This document shows positions 30,373 through 39,256 of a stretch of DNA of 64,000 nucleotides, in pieces. The position numbers and the translations under genes were made by a program. Origin of the DNA: Thiohalocapsa halophila. GTDB taxonomy: Bacteria > Pseudomonadota > Gammaproteobacteria > Chromatiales > Chromatiaceae. The DNA lies in assembly GCF_016583825.1 (NCBI RefSeq), contig NZ_NRRV01000012.1, forward strand, positions 1-64,000, in the 5' to 3' direction. The stretch's first letter is position 1. Each line of letters starts with the position of its first letter. The notes beneath the pieces are model-generated. The model did no database searches and was not told the origin of the DNA. It worked only from the letters and a program-made list of their open reading frames with translations.

Positions 30373-31802
30373 TCGCCCGGCAGCAGGGGCGTCGTGGCGC
30401 CCTGCTCGCGGTCCGGGATGGTGGTGAACCAATCGAGCTTGTCGCGCAGGTTGACCACATCGCCGACGATGATCAGCGTCGGCGGCTCCGGCGGGTCCTC
30501 CTCGACGCGGGCCAGGATGGTCTTGAGGGTGGCGGGATAGACCTTTTGCATGTGCGTGGTGCCCTGCTGCACCAATGCGATGGGCATGTCCGGCGCCACG
30601 CCGTGCTCGATGAGCTTGTCCACGATGACCGGCAGGCCCACCAGGCCCATGTAGAAGACGATGGTCTGGTGCGGCTCGGCGAGCTGGCGCCAGTTCAGAT
30701 TGATGGTGCCGTCCTTGAGGTGACCGGTGACGAAGGTCACCGACTGGGCATAGGCACGGTGGGTCAGGGGGATGCCGGCGTAGCAGGCGCAGCCGTTGGC
30801 GGCGGTGATGCCGGGGACCACCTGGAAGGGCACGCCCTCGGCGGCCAGGGTGTCGATCTCCTCGCCGCCGCGGCCGAAGATGAAGGGGTCGCCGCCTTTG
30901 AGCCTGAGCACGCGCTTACCCTCCTTGGCGAGCTGCGCGAGCAGCTTGTTGATCTCCTCTTGCCGCATGGTGTGCTGGTTGCGCTGCTTGCCGACGTAGA
31001 CGTGCTCGGCATCGCGGCGCACCATGTCGATGATGGGCTTCCCCACCAGGCGATCATAGACGACCACATCGGCCTGCTGCATGAGCCGCAGCGCCCGGAA
31101 GGTGAGCAGGTCCGGGTCACCGGGGCCTGCGCCCACCAAGTAGACCTCGCCCATATCGGTGGGATTGCCGCCGGCGGCGAGCTCGCGCTCCATGTGGGCA
31201 TCGGCCTCCTTGAGGTGGCCGGAGAAGACGCGCTCGGCGACGCCGCCTTGCAGCACCCGGTCCCAGAAGCGGCGGCGGTCGCGCTGGCGCTCGAAGCGCT
31301 CCTTGACGCGGTCGCGGTAACGGGCACAGAGCTCCGCAAGCCGCCCGTAGCCCGCCGGCACCAGGGACTCCAGCCGCGCCCGGATCATGCGCGCGAGCAC
31401 CGGTGACGCCGTGCCCGTGGACACCGCCACCACCACCGGCGAGCGGTCGATGACCGACGGCATGATGAAGCTGCAGTCCTCGGGCTGGTCGGCGACGTTC
31501 ACCGGCACCCGGGCGGCCTTGGCCAGCGCGGCGATGCGGCGGTTGACGGCGCGGTCGTCCGTGGCGGCGATGGCCAAGCGAATGTCCAGCAGGTCCTCAT
31601 CGTCGAAGCGGCGCTGGTACCAGGTGATGGCCGCGTCCTCCTCCACGCTTGCGGCCAGCTCCGGCACCAGCTCCGGAGAGACGAGGCGCACCCGGGCGCC
31701 GGCGCGACGCAGGTTCTGAAGCTTGCGCAGTGCGATGGGGCCGCCCCCCACCACCAGGCAGGGCTCGTTATTGATGTCGAGGAAGATCGGGAGTAGGTCC
31801 AT
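30369..31802 (-). CDS. cysG: siroheme synthase CysG
   Basis: The 477-residue fusion has an N-terminal precorrin-2 dehydrogenase/ferrochelatase (CLVVGGGPIALRKLQNL, STGTASPVLARMIR). A C-terminal uroporphyrinogen-III methyltransferase follows (VYLVGAGPGDPDLLTFRAL, RLKGGDPFIFGRGGEE, VVPGITAANGCACYAGIPLTHR). It makes siroheme for sulfite reductases, which in purple sulfur bacteria includes reverse-acting DsrAB. Location beside sulfur-trafficking genes fits this. Confidence 0.93.
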   Translation of the reverse strand: MDLLPIFLDINNEPCLVVGGGPIALRKLQNLRRAGARVRLVSPELVPELAASVEEDAAITWYQRRFDDEDLLDIRLAIAATDDRAVNRRIAALAKAARVPVNVADQPEDCSFIMPSVIDRSPVVVAVSTGTASPVLARMIRARLESLVPAGYGRLAELCARYRDRVKERFERQRDRRRFWDRVLQGGVAERVFSGHLKEADAHMERELAAGGNPTDMGEVYLVGAGPGDPDLLTFRALRLMQQADVVVYDRLVGKPIIDMVRRDAEHVYVGKQRNQHTMRQEEINKLLAQLAKEGKRVLRLKGGDPFIFGRGGEEIDTLAAEGVPFQVVPGITAANGCACYAGIPLTHRAYAQSVTFVTGHLKDGTINLNWRQLAEPHQTIVFYMGLVGLPVIVDKLIEHGVAPDMPIALVQQGTTHMQKVYPATLKTILARVEEDPPEPPTLIIVGDVVNLRDKLDWFTTIPDREQGATTPLLPGD

Positions 31803-32108
31803 GGTCGTCTGGGTGCGGCGCTGCCGCCTGTATTGCTCGGAAAGAGGGGCGGGCGATATCGGGTCTCAGTGCTCGAGCGGCGGGGCTTGGGATGCCGCCG
31901 CGGGAGACGCAGCCCCGGGGACGTCGGCGCGGTGACGCCGCCGGTCGGGACGCCGGCGCAGCCGTTCCGCCCCTGGAAACAGCGCCCGGTCAGACCCATC
32001 CCCAAGGGTTGGCAGCGGGCGGCCCGCCGGGTGCGCCAGATGCCGATTGCCGAGTCTTTGAAGATTCATTAATATACTGAAATACTTGGGCAAAGGGTAG
32101 GTGCTTTC
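31803..32108. other. divergent intergenic region cysG / rhd
   Basis: GC-rich near cysG, then an AT-rich stretch around 32050-32095 that probably holds the promoter for the rhd-tusA-dsrE2 set. No dyad or gene could be defined. Confidence 0.35.
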
Positions 32109-32435
32109 GTGGTCAACGAGATCGATTCAGAAACCCTCCAGGCGCGCCTCGCCGAGGGTGAGGACGTGCTGCTGGTGGATATCCGCACGCCGGCGGAGAT
32201 CGCTCAGGGTGCGATACCCAAGGCTAAGCATATCCCCATGCACCTGTTGCCGATGCGCGCGAGCGAGCTGCCGCAGGACAAGGATGTCGTCATTTACTGC
32301 CGCAGCGGCGCACGCTCTTACCATGCATGCCAGTTTCTGGCCCAGCAAGGCTACGATAACGCGCTCAACCTGCGCGGCGGCATCATCGCTTGGGCGCGTC
32401 ACGGCTACGCCATCGGCCGCCTGGAGGATAGCTGA
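32109..32435 (+). CDS. cytoplasmic single-domain rhodanese
   Basis: The 108-residue rhodanese has DIRTPAEIAQGAIPKAKHIP and active loop CRSGARSYHA. No signal is present. It starts with GTG after AAGGGTAGG. In Allochromatium-type clusters a rhodanese transfers sulfane sulfur to TusA, encoded next here. The rhd-tusA-dsrE2 order is a known marker of sulfur oxidisers. Confidence 0.88.
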   Translation: MVNEIDSETLQARLAEGEDVLLVDIRTPAEIAQGAIPKAKHIPMHLLPMRASELPQDKDVVIYCRSGARSYHACQFLAQQGYDNALNLRGGIIAWARHGYAIGRLEDS

Positions 32436-32586
32436 CCAAGGCTCGGCGCCAGCTCGGGGAGCGCGAGGCGTCCCCGAGAACAGTTGCGCCGGCCATGGTT
32501 TTTGCCTAATAATCAGAATCTTTGCGGTTGCTGAAATGCTTATCTTCTGCAACCTTCACCCGACCAGCCTGCGGAGGTAAACCAAC

Positions 32587-32817
32587 ATGTCGGAATTCGA
32601 TCAAGAACTGGATGCCAGCGGCCTCAACTGCCCGCTGCCCATCCTGCGCGCGAAGAAAACCTTGGGCGGCATGGATGCGGGCCAGGTTCTGCACGTGATC
32701 GCCACCGATCCCGGGTCCGTCAAGGATTTCGATGCGTTCAGCAAGCAGACCGGCAACGAGCTGATGGAATCCAAAGAGGACGGCGGCAAGTTCCACTTCA
32801 TGATCAAGAAAGCCTGA
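32587..32817 (+). CDS. tusA: sulfur carrier protein TusA
   Basis: The 76-residue TusA has the defining CPLPILRAKKTL (sulfur-carrying Cys at the N-terminus of helix 1) and GQVLHVIATDPGSVKDF. It carries persulfide sulfur between rhodanese, DsrE-type proteins and the Dsr or Hdr oxidation machinery. A strong GGAGG lies ten bases before the ATG. Confidence 0.93.
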   Translation: MSEFDQELDASGLNCPLPILRAKKTLGGMDAGQVLHVIATDPGSVKDFDAFSKQTGNELMESKEDGGKFHFMIKKA

Positions 32818-32882
32818 GCGGCGCTAGCCACGGGCGACATGCGGCGGGTGTCCCGGCGGCCCGGGCACTGCCGCTCCAGACC

Positions 32883-32906
32883 GGGCGCTCGGCGTGCTGA
32901 GCGCCC
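32883..32906. other. hairpin between tusA and dsrE2
   Basis: GGGCGCTC, eight-base loop, GAGCGCCC forms a perfect stem with no T-run. It may lower expression of dsrE2 relative to tusA or stabilise the tusA transcript. Confidence 0.4.
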
Positions 32907-32957
32907 GCAAGCCAACGATCACACCGGGCTCCACGCGGGGTCCGCCTGGAGGACACG

Positions 32958-33437
32958 ATGGACGAGAAGAAGCTGGCCATCATCGCCACCAAGGGCTCAC
33001 TCGACTGGGCCTATCCCCCCTTCATCCTCGCATCCACGGCCGCGGCCCTGGGGTACGAGACGCAGATCTTCTTCACCTTCTACGGTTTGCAGCTGCTGAA
33101 GAAGAAGCTGGCCCTGGAGGTGACGCCGCTCGGCAACCCGGGCATGCCCATGCCCATGGGCATGGACAAATGGTTCCCGGTACTCGGTCTCGCCTTGCCC
33201 GGCATGCAGGGCATGATGACGGCCATGATGAAGCAGAAGATGAAGTCCAAGGGCGTCGCCAGCGTCGATGAGCTGCGCGAGCTCTGCCAAGAGGCCGACG
33301 TCAAGCTCATCGCCTGTCAAATGACCGTGGACCTGTTCGACATGGACCAGGCGGAATTTATCGACGGCATCGAGTATGCCGGTGCGGCGGCCTTTTTCGA
33401 GTTTGCCGGCGAAAGCGATATCTGCCTCTACATCTGA
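32958..33437 (+). CDS. dsrE2: DsrE2-type sulfurtransferase
   Basis: The 159-residue DsrE/DsrF-fold protein has KLAIIATKGSLDWAYPPFILAS and YETQIFFTFYGLQLLKKK, a Met/Gly-rich middle that may be a membrane-associating hairpin, and VKLIACQMTVDLF with the conserved Cys. It works with TusA and the rhodanese in cytoplasmic sulfane-sulfur relay. GGAGG lies before the ATG. Confidence 0.9.
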   Translation: MDEKKLAIIATKGSLDWAYPPFILASTAAALGYETQIFFTFYGLQLLKKKLALEVTPLGNPGMPMPMGMDKWFPVLGLALPGMQGMMTAMMKQKMKSKGVASVDELRELCQEADVKLIACQMTVDLFDMDQAEFIDGIEYAGAAAFFEFAGESDICLYI

Positions 33438-33442
33438 CTGTG

Positions 33443-33478
33443 CAAAAAAAGAAGGCCGCTCTGATCTGGAGCGGCCTT
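33443..33478 (-). terminator. rho-independent terminator of the FadL-type gene
   Basis: AAGGCCGCTC and GAGCGGCCTT form a 10-bp stem. On the minus strand the stem is followed by CTTTTTTT, so it ends the leftward gene. On the plus strand there is an A-run before the stem and no T-run after it. Confidence 0.85.
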
Positions 33479-33549
33479 AAGGATGCGCGACTCGCTGCCG
33501 CGCCTTGGGGGAAAGTGCTGGGGCAAGCCCCGCGCCCGCGCAGGGCGGC

Positions 33550-34869
33550 TTAGAAGGCGTCGAAGCTGGTGCTCAGCTCGAGGCCGATCAGATGAACCTC
33601 GGACGAGTAGTCGCCGTTCAGCGCGGTGGTACCGTTGATGTCGCCCGGCGCGTTCACCGGGTCGTAGGGCCGCGTGCTGCGGAAGTCGCGGTCTTCGAGC
33701 ATCACGTACATGTATCCAAGCTCCAGCTGGATGCGATCGTTCAGCTTGTGGGCAACACCAAGCCCGAACAGGTGGCGGTCGTTGTCCGGCACCCGAGCAC
33801 TGAAGAATTCGTCGCCCTGCGGCGTCTCGTCGAAGGAGTAGCCGAGCCGCAGCTGGGTCTGCTCCACCAGGTTGTAGGTCAGACCCAGCCTGAAGGCATT
33901 GGAGTCATCCCACTGGTTTTGGTCTTCGATGAGGGTCGTGCCGGTGCGGTCGCCGACCACCTTGATCTCTTGGAACTCGCTCCACCCGTTGCGCGTCCAG
34001 TCGAGCTCCACGGCGAGCTGATCCTGGATGATCTCGTAGCGCACGCCGACCTGTAGGCGCCAGGGCAGATCGACGTCCAGCTCCGCGGTTTGGCTCGGCG
34101 GCGCCGCGCCCAGCAAGACTAGGTTCGGATCCAGCACCGAAAAGGTCCCGTCGAGGCTCACCGTCGGCGCCGAGTGGAAGTTGATGCCGGCGCTGAAGCG
34201 GTCTTTGACGTACATCGCGCTCAGGTTGAAGCCCCAGCCGGTGCCCTCGCCTTCGAGCTCGGTGATGGTCGAGTCCAGCTGCGCGGCCTTTGCCCAGTAG
34301 ATGTCTGCGCCCGCAGAGAGGGCGAGCTCCGGGGTGACACGGTAGGTGGCGGTCGGCGTGAAGTTGACGATCTCGAGCTTGCTCTGGGTCGGCTGCGGGC
34401 TCAGCGGCACGCTGCTGCCAGGAGCAAAGGGCGGGGACGGCAAGGCTGCCCTGCCGGTGAGTGCCGGGAAGGTGTTGGGGGCCCACCGCGTCTCCAGACC
34501 GAAGGGCGCGGTCACGCCGAGCCCGGCGGACCAGTCTTCGTTGATGCGAATCGCGGCCTGTATCATCGGCGCGACAAACCAGTCGGCGTTCGTGGCATCC
34601 CCGCCACCACCCGGGATGTCCACGTGCGAGTCCGGCGCTAGCAGCAGCAGGCCGGTATTGATGCTGCTTTGGTCATGAAAGGCCATCGCCGCCGGGTTGT
34701 AGACGATGGCGCCACGCTCGTCCGGATTGGCCACCAAGGCGTTGGTGGTGCCGATGCCGGCCGTTGAGAGCTCGGGCACCGCAAACCCCCCGGCGACGGC
34801 GTTGCTGCTCGCGCAGAGTCCGAGCACTGCGGCGGCGAGGGTGGGAAGCTCGAAGTTGGCTCGTCGCAT
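33550..34869 (-). CDS. FadL/OmpP1-type outer-membrane transporter
   Basis: The 439-residue beta-barrel has a signal peptide (TLAAAVLGLCASSNAVAGG) and the FadL-specific start of the mature part, FAVPELSTAGIGTTNALVANPDERGAIVYNPAAMAF, here split across the hatch domain. Barrel strands end in ELSTSFDAF. Such porins import hydrophobic molecules. The substrate here is unknown. It is convergent with dsrE2 and has its own terminator. Confidence 0.85.
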   Translation of the reverse strand: MRRANFELPTLAAAVLGLCASSNAVAGGFAVPELSTAGIGTTNALVANPDERGAIVYNPAAMAFHDQSSINTGLLLLAPDSHVDIPGGGGDATNADWFVAPMIQAAIRINEDWSAGLGVTAPFGLETRWAPNTFPALTGRAALPSPPFAPGSSVPLSPQPTQSKLEIVNFTPTATYRVTPELALSAGADIYWAKAAQLDSTITELEGEGTGWGFNLSAMYVKDRFSAGINFHSAPTVSLDGTFSVLDPNLVLLGAAPPSQTAELDVDLPWRLQVGVRYEIIQDQLAVELDWTRNGWSEFQEIKVVGDRTGTTLIEDQNQWDDSNAFRLGLTYNLVEQTQLRLGYSFDETPQGDEFFSARVPDNDRHLFGLGVAHKLNDRIQLELGYMYVMLEDRDFRSTRPYDPVNAPGDINGTTALNGDYSSEVHLIGLELSTSFDAF

Positions 34870-35377
34870 CTTGATGTCCCCCGTTGGCTGATCGTTATTT
34901 CTGCGCGAGTGCGGGTGCGCTGGCGCGGGTCGATCCTCAGCTTGGGTGGTAAAGATACGCCAGTTTGTTGCTTTTTTCTAGTGGTGTTGTGAATTGACAC
35001 ATGCCACGGCGCTGAGCGGCCGGCCGCGGTGGCTTGCTGCACGCAAGCCACACCGCCGCCGGCAGGACGTCCGTTGGAAAACACTTGAAAAGTTTGGGTA
35101 AATCCGCGGGGGACCCTGCTGCTGTGCTATAAAGGTGGCTTATAGCCAGCGCCGGGGCTCGCCGGTGGCGGATTCGCATACGGCGGGCAGGTGCGTGCCT
35201 CATGGGCCACGGGCGGGCCACCAGCGCTAGCGCGCGAGGGGCGCGTCGCACGGGCTCGCCCGCGGTGGTCCTGCTGCTGTGCTGACCGGCTGCTGTGCCG
35301 GGCGGCACCGCAGGCACGCATCGGCGCCGCTGCTCCGTTCCCCCGGGATTGTGCTTCTTCGCTATCGAGGTACCGCG
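34870..35377. other. divergent intergenic region FadL / LysR
   Basis: Roughly 500 bases without a supported gene. An AT-richer part near 34930-35110 likely holds the FadL promoter, and a 7-7-7 dyad at 35126-35146 is listed separately. The remaining 200 bases before the LysR ATG are GC-rich and featureless. Confidence 0.4.
35126..35146. promoter_or_regulatory. LysR-type dyad
   Basis: GCTATAA, seven bases, TTATAGC: perfect 7-base arms containing ATAA-N7-TTAT, a LysR-family operator layout. It lies about 230 bases before the LysR gene and may be its autoregulatory site or a control site for the divergent porin gene. Confidence 0.5.
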
Positions 35378-36292
35378 ATGGCCGACCGCAGGTTGCAGGT
35401 TTTTCACACCGTGGCCAAGCTGTTGAGCTTCACCAAGGCCGCTGAATCCTTGCACATGACGCAGCCCGCGGTGACCTTCCAGGTCCGCCAGCTGGAAGAG
35501 CACTTCAACACCCGGCTGTTCGATCGCACCCACAACCGCATCAGCCTGACCGATGCCGGTAATCGCGTGTTCGAGTACGCCGACCGCATCTTCGAGCTCT
35601 ACGGCGAGATGGAAAACGGCGTGCGCGAGCTCACCGGGGAGATCAGCGGCGCGCTGACCATTGGTGCCAGCACCACCATCGCCGACTACATGCTCCCGAC
35701 CCTGCTGGGGGACTTCAATACCCGCTACCCGGAGGTCGCCATTCATCTGAAGGTCTCGAACAGCGACGGCATCGTCTCCATGGTCGAGAGCAACGCCATC
35801 GACCTCGGCGTGGTGGAATCCCCGGTCGGGAACAAAAACCTGGTGGTGGAGACCTGCAAGCAGGACCAGCTTGTGGCCATCGTGCCCCCCGGGCATCCGC
35901 TGGCAAGACAGCAGCAAATTCACTTCAGCGCCTTGTTGGACTACCCCTTTATCTGTCGCGAAGAGGGCTCGGGCACCCGGGACGTCATCAACGGCTATCT
36001 CGACGGTCTGCCGGACTGCGCCGCCGGGCTCAAGGTCTCCATGGAGCTCGGCAGCCCCGAGGCCGTCAAGGGCGCGGTCGAGGCGGGTATGGGCGTCTCC
36101 GTGGTCTCCAAGGCGACGGTGCAAAAGGAGCTTCAGCTGGGTACCCTGGTGACCCTGGCACTGGATCCGCCGCTGGTGCGGCCGTTCTCCTTCGTCCATC
36201 AAAAGCAGAAGTTCAAGCTCCGCGTCATGGAAGAGCTGCTGGAGTTTGCGCGCGCCTACTGCAAGAACCATCAATCCTATGATGCCGTCTGA
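35378..36292 (+). CDS. LysR family transcriptional regulator
   Basis: The 304-residue LTTR has the N-terminal HTH VFHTVAKLLSFTKAAESLHMTQPAVTFQVRQLEEHF and a periplasmic-binding-like effector domain (GALTIGASTTIADYMLPTLLG, GYLDGLPDC). It is close to the selenium/sulfur-type LysR group rather than clear CbbR. GAGG precedes the ATG. The target genes are not certain. The dyad upstream suggests autoregulation. Confidence 0.88.
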   Translation: MADRRLQVFHTVAKLLSFTKAAESLHMTQPAVTFQVRQLEEHFNTRLFDRTHNRISLTDAGNRVFEYADRIFELYGEMENGVRELTGEISGALTIGASTTIADYMLPTLLGDFNTRYPEVAIHLKVSNSDGIVSMVESNAIDLGVVESPVGNKNLVVETCKQDQLVAIVPPGHPLARQQQIHFSALLDYPFICREEGSGTRDVINGYLDGLPDCAAGLKVSMELGSPEAVKGAVEAGMGVSVVSKATVQKELQLGTLVTLALDPPLVRPFSFVHQKQKFKLRVMEELLEFARAYCKNHQSYDAV

Positions 36293-36304
36293 CGCCCGAG
36301 TCTC

Positions 36305-36739
36305 ATGCTGCCCCCGGCCCTGATGCAGACGCAGCTGCAGGGGCAGCCGGTCGCCGCCCAAGAGCGCCGGCTGCTGCGCATCTACCGCACCCTGGAGTCG
36401 GACTCGCAGGAGACGCTGCTGGCCTTCGCCGAGTTCCTGGCGCAGCGCAATGACGCAGGGCCGTCGGCCGCTGAGCGCGTCGCCGTCGCGGAGCCGGTGC
36501 CGGAGCCGCGCCCTGCGCAAGAGACGGTCATCGCCGCCATCAAGCGCCTGCGGCGCAGCTATCCGATGCTGGATAGCGGTACAATGCTGCAAGAGACCTC
36601 GCAGCTGATGGCCGCCCATGTACTGCAAGGGCGCGAGGCCGCTGCCGTCGTCGACGAGCTGGAGGCGCTGTTCGCGGCGCGCTACGAAGCCCTCAAGGGG
36701 GGTGGCAAGACGACCGAGACGGGCGCTGAGCGCTCGTAA
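36305..36739 (+). CDS. conserved-looking helical protein of unknown function
   Basis: The 144-residue acidic protein is predicted helical. LLRIYRTLESDSQETLLAFAEFLAQR is a recognisable conserved stretch, then a Pro/Glu linker and ETVIAAIKRLRRSYPML. No enzyme motif is present. It begins 12 bases after the LysR stop, so it is probably co-transcribed. The start may instead be the ATG 18 bases later. Confidence 0.6.
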   Translation: MLPPALMQTQLQGQPVAAQERRLLRIYRTLESDSQETLLAFAEFLAQRNDAGPSAAERVAVAEPVPEPRPAQETVIAAIKRLRRSYPMLDSGTMLQETSQLMAAHVLQGREAAAVVDELEALFAARYEALKGGGKTTETGAERS

Positions 36740-36919
36740 ACCGCGTTGTCGAGCGCGGTGCCGATTCTGGCCAGGATGGCCACTGAACGGGTATCTCCCT
36801 GGGCGACGGCGTCCACCCGCCGTCGCTAGTCCTGCATTGCAGTCCGCCGGTTGCCAGTGCCCCATCAGCCGTTTTCTGTGTCCCGCCGAGAGCACGCGTC
36901 GCGCAAAGCCGCCAACCCC

Positions 36920-38032
36920 ATGCAGGTGCTGAGCGACTGGTTCCGTCGCCACTTTTCGGATCCGCAAGTGATGGTGCTGGCGGTATCGGTCGCCGGCATC
37001 GTCGCGGTGGTGCTGCTGCTCGGCGACATGCTGCTGCCGGTGCTCGCGAGCATCGTCATCGCTTACTTGCTGGAAGGCTTCGTGCTGTTACTGGCGCGGC
37101 ACGGTTGGCCGCGACTGCTGGCGGTGATTGTGGTGTTCCTGCTGTTTTTGCTCTTCGTCGTCTTGGTGCTGGTGGGCGTGGTGCCGCTGGTGTATCGCCA
37201 GGTCTCGGATCTGGTGCAGCAGCTCCCGCAGATGCTGGCCCGGGGGCAGCACCTGCTCATGGCCCTGCCGGAGCGTTATCCCGAGCTGGTGAGTGCCGCT
37301 CAGATCGATGCCGCCATGGACGCCATGCGCCGACAGGTGGTGGGCTATGGCCAGACCCTGGTATCGGTCTCCGTGTCCTCGCTGGTGGGTGTCATTACCT
37401 TGCTGGTGTACCTGTTTCTGACACCGCTGTTGGTGTTCTTTTTGCTCAAGGACAAGCACCTGATTCTCGGCTGGTTCCAGCGCTATCTGCCGCGCCATCG
37501 CGCCGTTGCCGGCAGCGTCTGGCGGGATGTGGACCGCCAGCTGTCCAACTATGTGCGCGGCAAGTTCTGGGAAATCCTGATCGTCTGGGCGGTGAGCTTC
37601 ATCACCTTCTCCGCCTTCGGCCTCAACTACGCGATGCTGCTCGCGCTGCTCGTGGGGCTGTCCGTGATCATCCCGTATATCGGCGCCACGGTGGTGACCG
37701 TGCCCGTGCTGCTCATCGCCTGGTTCCAGTGGGGCTGGGGGGCGCAGTTCCTGTGGCTGTCGGTGGCCTATTTCATCATCCAGATGTTGGACGGCAATGT
37801 GCTGGTGCCGCTGCTGTTCTCGGAGGTGGTGAACCTGCACCCCGTGGCCATCATCGTTGCGATTCTGGTGTTCGGCGGCATCTGGGGCTTCTGGGGCGTC
37901 TTCTTCGCCATCCCGCTCGCCACCGTGGTGCAGGCCATTCTGAGCGCTTGGCCGCGGCCAGCGGAGGCTCAGTCGGGGACGAGCGCCGAGCCGACGCTGG
38001 TCAACGGCGGTGATGTGGCTGCCGGTGGCTGA
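36920..38032 (+). CDS. AI-2E family (PerM-like) permease
   Basis: The 370-residue membrane protein has the AI-2E/PerM layout. N-terminal helix pairs come first ([35 protein letters not shown]), then a soluble mid-segment, [19 protein letters not shown], and C-terminal helices with [12 protein letters not shown] and [22 protein letters not shown]. The transported substrate is unknown. A start at 36920 is preferred because upstream codons are Arg/Pro-rich and lack similarity. Confidence 0.85.
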   Translation: MQVLSDWFRRHFSDPQVMVLAVSVAGIVAVVLLLGDMLLPVLASIVIAYLLEGFVLLLARHGWPRLLAVIVVFLLFLLFVVLVLVGVVPLVYRQVSDLVQQLPQMLARGQHLLMALPERYPELVSAAQIDAAMDAMRRQVVGYGQTLVSVSVSSLVGVITLLVYLFLTPLLVFFLLKDKHLILGWFQRYLPRHRAVAGSVWRDVDRQLSNYVRGKFWEILIVWAVSFITFSAFGLNYAMLLALLVGLSVIIPYIGATVVTVPVLLIAWFQWGWGAQFLWLSVAYFIIQMLDGNVLVPLLFSEVVNLHPVAIIVAILVFGGIWGFWGVFFAIPLATVVQAILSAWPRPAEAQSGTSAEPTLVNGGDVAAGG

Positions 38033-38092
38033 GGCGGCGCCCCCACCGACTATGGCGGCACAGCATCCCGCGGACGAAATGAAGGATTTGTC

Positions 38093-38668
38093 ATGTTGCA
38101 GTTGATTCTCGGCCTGGTGCTCTTTCTCGGTATCCATTCCGTGTCCATCGTGCGCCCGGACTGGCGAGCCCAGGCCGTGGCCAGATTCGGCGAGGTCCCT
38201 TGGAAGCTCGGTTATGGGGCGGTTGCCGTCATCGGCTTGGTGCTCATCGTGCTGGGCTATGGTGCTGCGCGCGCCGCGGACCCGGTGCTGCTCTACCCGC
38301 CGCCGGTGTGGATGCGCCACGTCTCGCTGCTGCTGATGCTGCCGGCCTTCACGCTGGTGCTGGCGGCCTACCTGCCGGGCCGCATCCAGCGCGCCGTGAA
38401 GCATCCGATGCTGCTGGGCGTGAAAATCTGGGCGACGGCGCACCTGCTGGCGAATGGCACGCTGGCGGATCTGCTGCTCTTCGGCGGCTTTCTCGTCTGG
38501 GCCGTGGCGGATCGGATCTCGCTGAAGCGCCGCGAGGAGCCGTCGGTGCCGCGCGCACCGGTGGGGAAATGGAACGACGCCATCGCCGTGGTCGGCGGGC
38601 TCGGCCTCTACGTGGCCTTCATCCTGTTCCTGCACCGCTGGCTCATGGGTGTCTCGCCCATTGCCTGA
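38093..38668 (+). CDS. NnrU family membrane protein
   Basis: The 191-residue protein has five or six hydrophobic helices and the family marks LGIHSVSIV, HPMLLGVKIWATAHLLANGTLADLLLFGGFLVWAV. NnrU is linked to nitric oxide and nitrite metabolism in some denitrifiers and is also common outside them. It lies 60 bases after the permease. The nearby FNR-type palindrome and the nitrous-oxide-stimulated-promoter gene are consistent with a nitrogen or oxygen-linked role. Confidence 0.82.
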   Translation: MLQLILGLVLFLGIHSVSIVRPDWRAQAVARFGEVPWKLGYGAVAVIGLVLIVLGYGAARAADPVLLYPPPVWMRHVSLLLMLPAFTLVLAAYLPGRIQRAVKHPMLLGVKIWATAHLLANGTLADLLLFGGFLVWAVADRISLKRREEPSVPRAPVGKWNDAIAVVGGLGLYVAFILFLHRWLMGVSPIA

Positions 38669-38757
38669 CGCGCGGCCAGGCGCCGGTCGCCGTTGTTGGA
38701 CGCTGTGCGGACAGGCGGGGTCCGGTCGGCGCTAAGGGGTCGCCCGCAGCCGTGGGC

Positions 38758-39129
38758 TCAAAGGCGCGCCCGCCATTTGTCCACGAAGTGCATGAGACCG
38801 AGCAGCGGGTGGCGCAGCGGCATGCGCGGGCCGGCGTAGCGCATCACTTTGACGATGCGACCGCGTCGGCTTTCGCTGTAGCAATGCACGCTGCAGTCGT
38901 TGCACGGCATCTTGGACTCGCCGAAGACGCAGACGTCGAGGCGCTGGTTGGCGTAGCGCAGCAGCTCGGCGCAATCCGGGCAGTCTTGCGCTGCTTGCCC
39001 GCCAGCGTGATGGTCGCGGCAATAGATGGCGATCATCGCTGCGATGGTGCGCCGCTCGCGCTCGATGCGTCGCCCATGGTTGGCGGGGCGCAGACCAGCG
39101 GCACGTGGGTGTCGGGTTCGCATCTGCAT
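38758..39129 (-). CDS. nitrous-oxide-stimulated promoter family protein
   Basis: The 123-residue Cys-rich protein has RIERERRTIAAMIAIYCRDHH, CPDCAELLRYANQRLDVC, CNDCSVHCYS and VMRYAGPRMPLRHPLLGLMHFVD, the full family signature (PF11756-like). Two CxxC pairs suggest metal binding. An ORF extension to 39189 would place the FNR-like palindrome inside the coding region, so the ATG at 39129 (or 39123) is preferred. Confidence 0.8.
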   Translation of the reverse strand: MQMRTRHPRAAGLRPANHGRRIERERRTIAAMIAIYCRDHHAGGQAAQDCPDCAELLRYANQRLDVCVFGESKMPCNDCSVHCYSESRRGRIVKVMRYAGPRMPLRHPLLGLMHFVDKWRARL

Positions 39130-39162
39130 GGCGCCATTATGGGCATTGGCAGGCAGCCTGGT

Positions 39163-39176
39163 TTGACAATTGTCAA
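39163..39176. promoter_or_regulatory. FNR/DNR-type palindrome
   Basis: TTGACAATTGTCAA is a perfect 14-base palindrome with FNR-family half-sites TTGAC-N4-GTCAA. It lies 34 bases before the nitrous-oxide-stimulated promoter family gene and 81 bases before the divergent L,D-transpeptidase. Confidence 0.55.
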
Positions 39177-39256
39177 TAAAGATTGACATCGGTCTTGGTT
39201 GACAGTCGTCCGCCGGCGCTCGGGGCGCCGTCGCTCAGCAACAGGAAACACCGTCG

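Noticed and set aside
33452..33478. Considered as the terminator of dsrE2
   Set aside because: The T-run follows the stem only on the minus strand, so it serves the FadL-type gene. A weak bidirectional effect remains possible.
34937..36967. 676-codon minus-strand frame opposite the LysR gene
   Set aside because: The LysR HTH and effector domain are clear on the plus strand. This frame has shadow composition.
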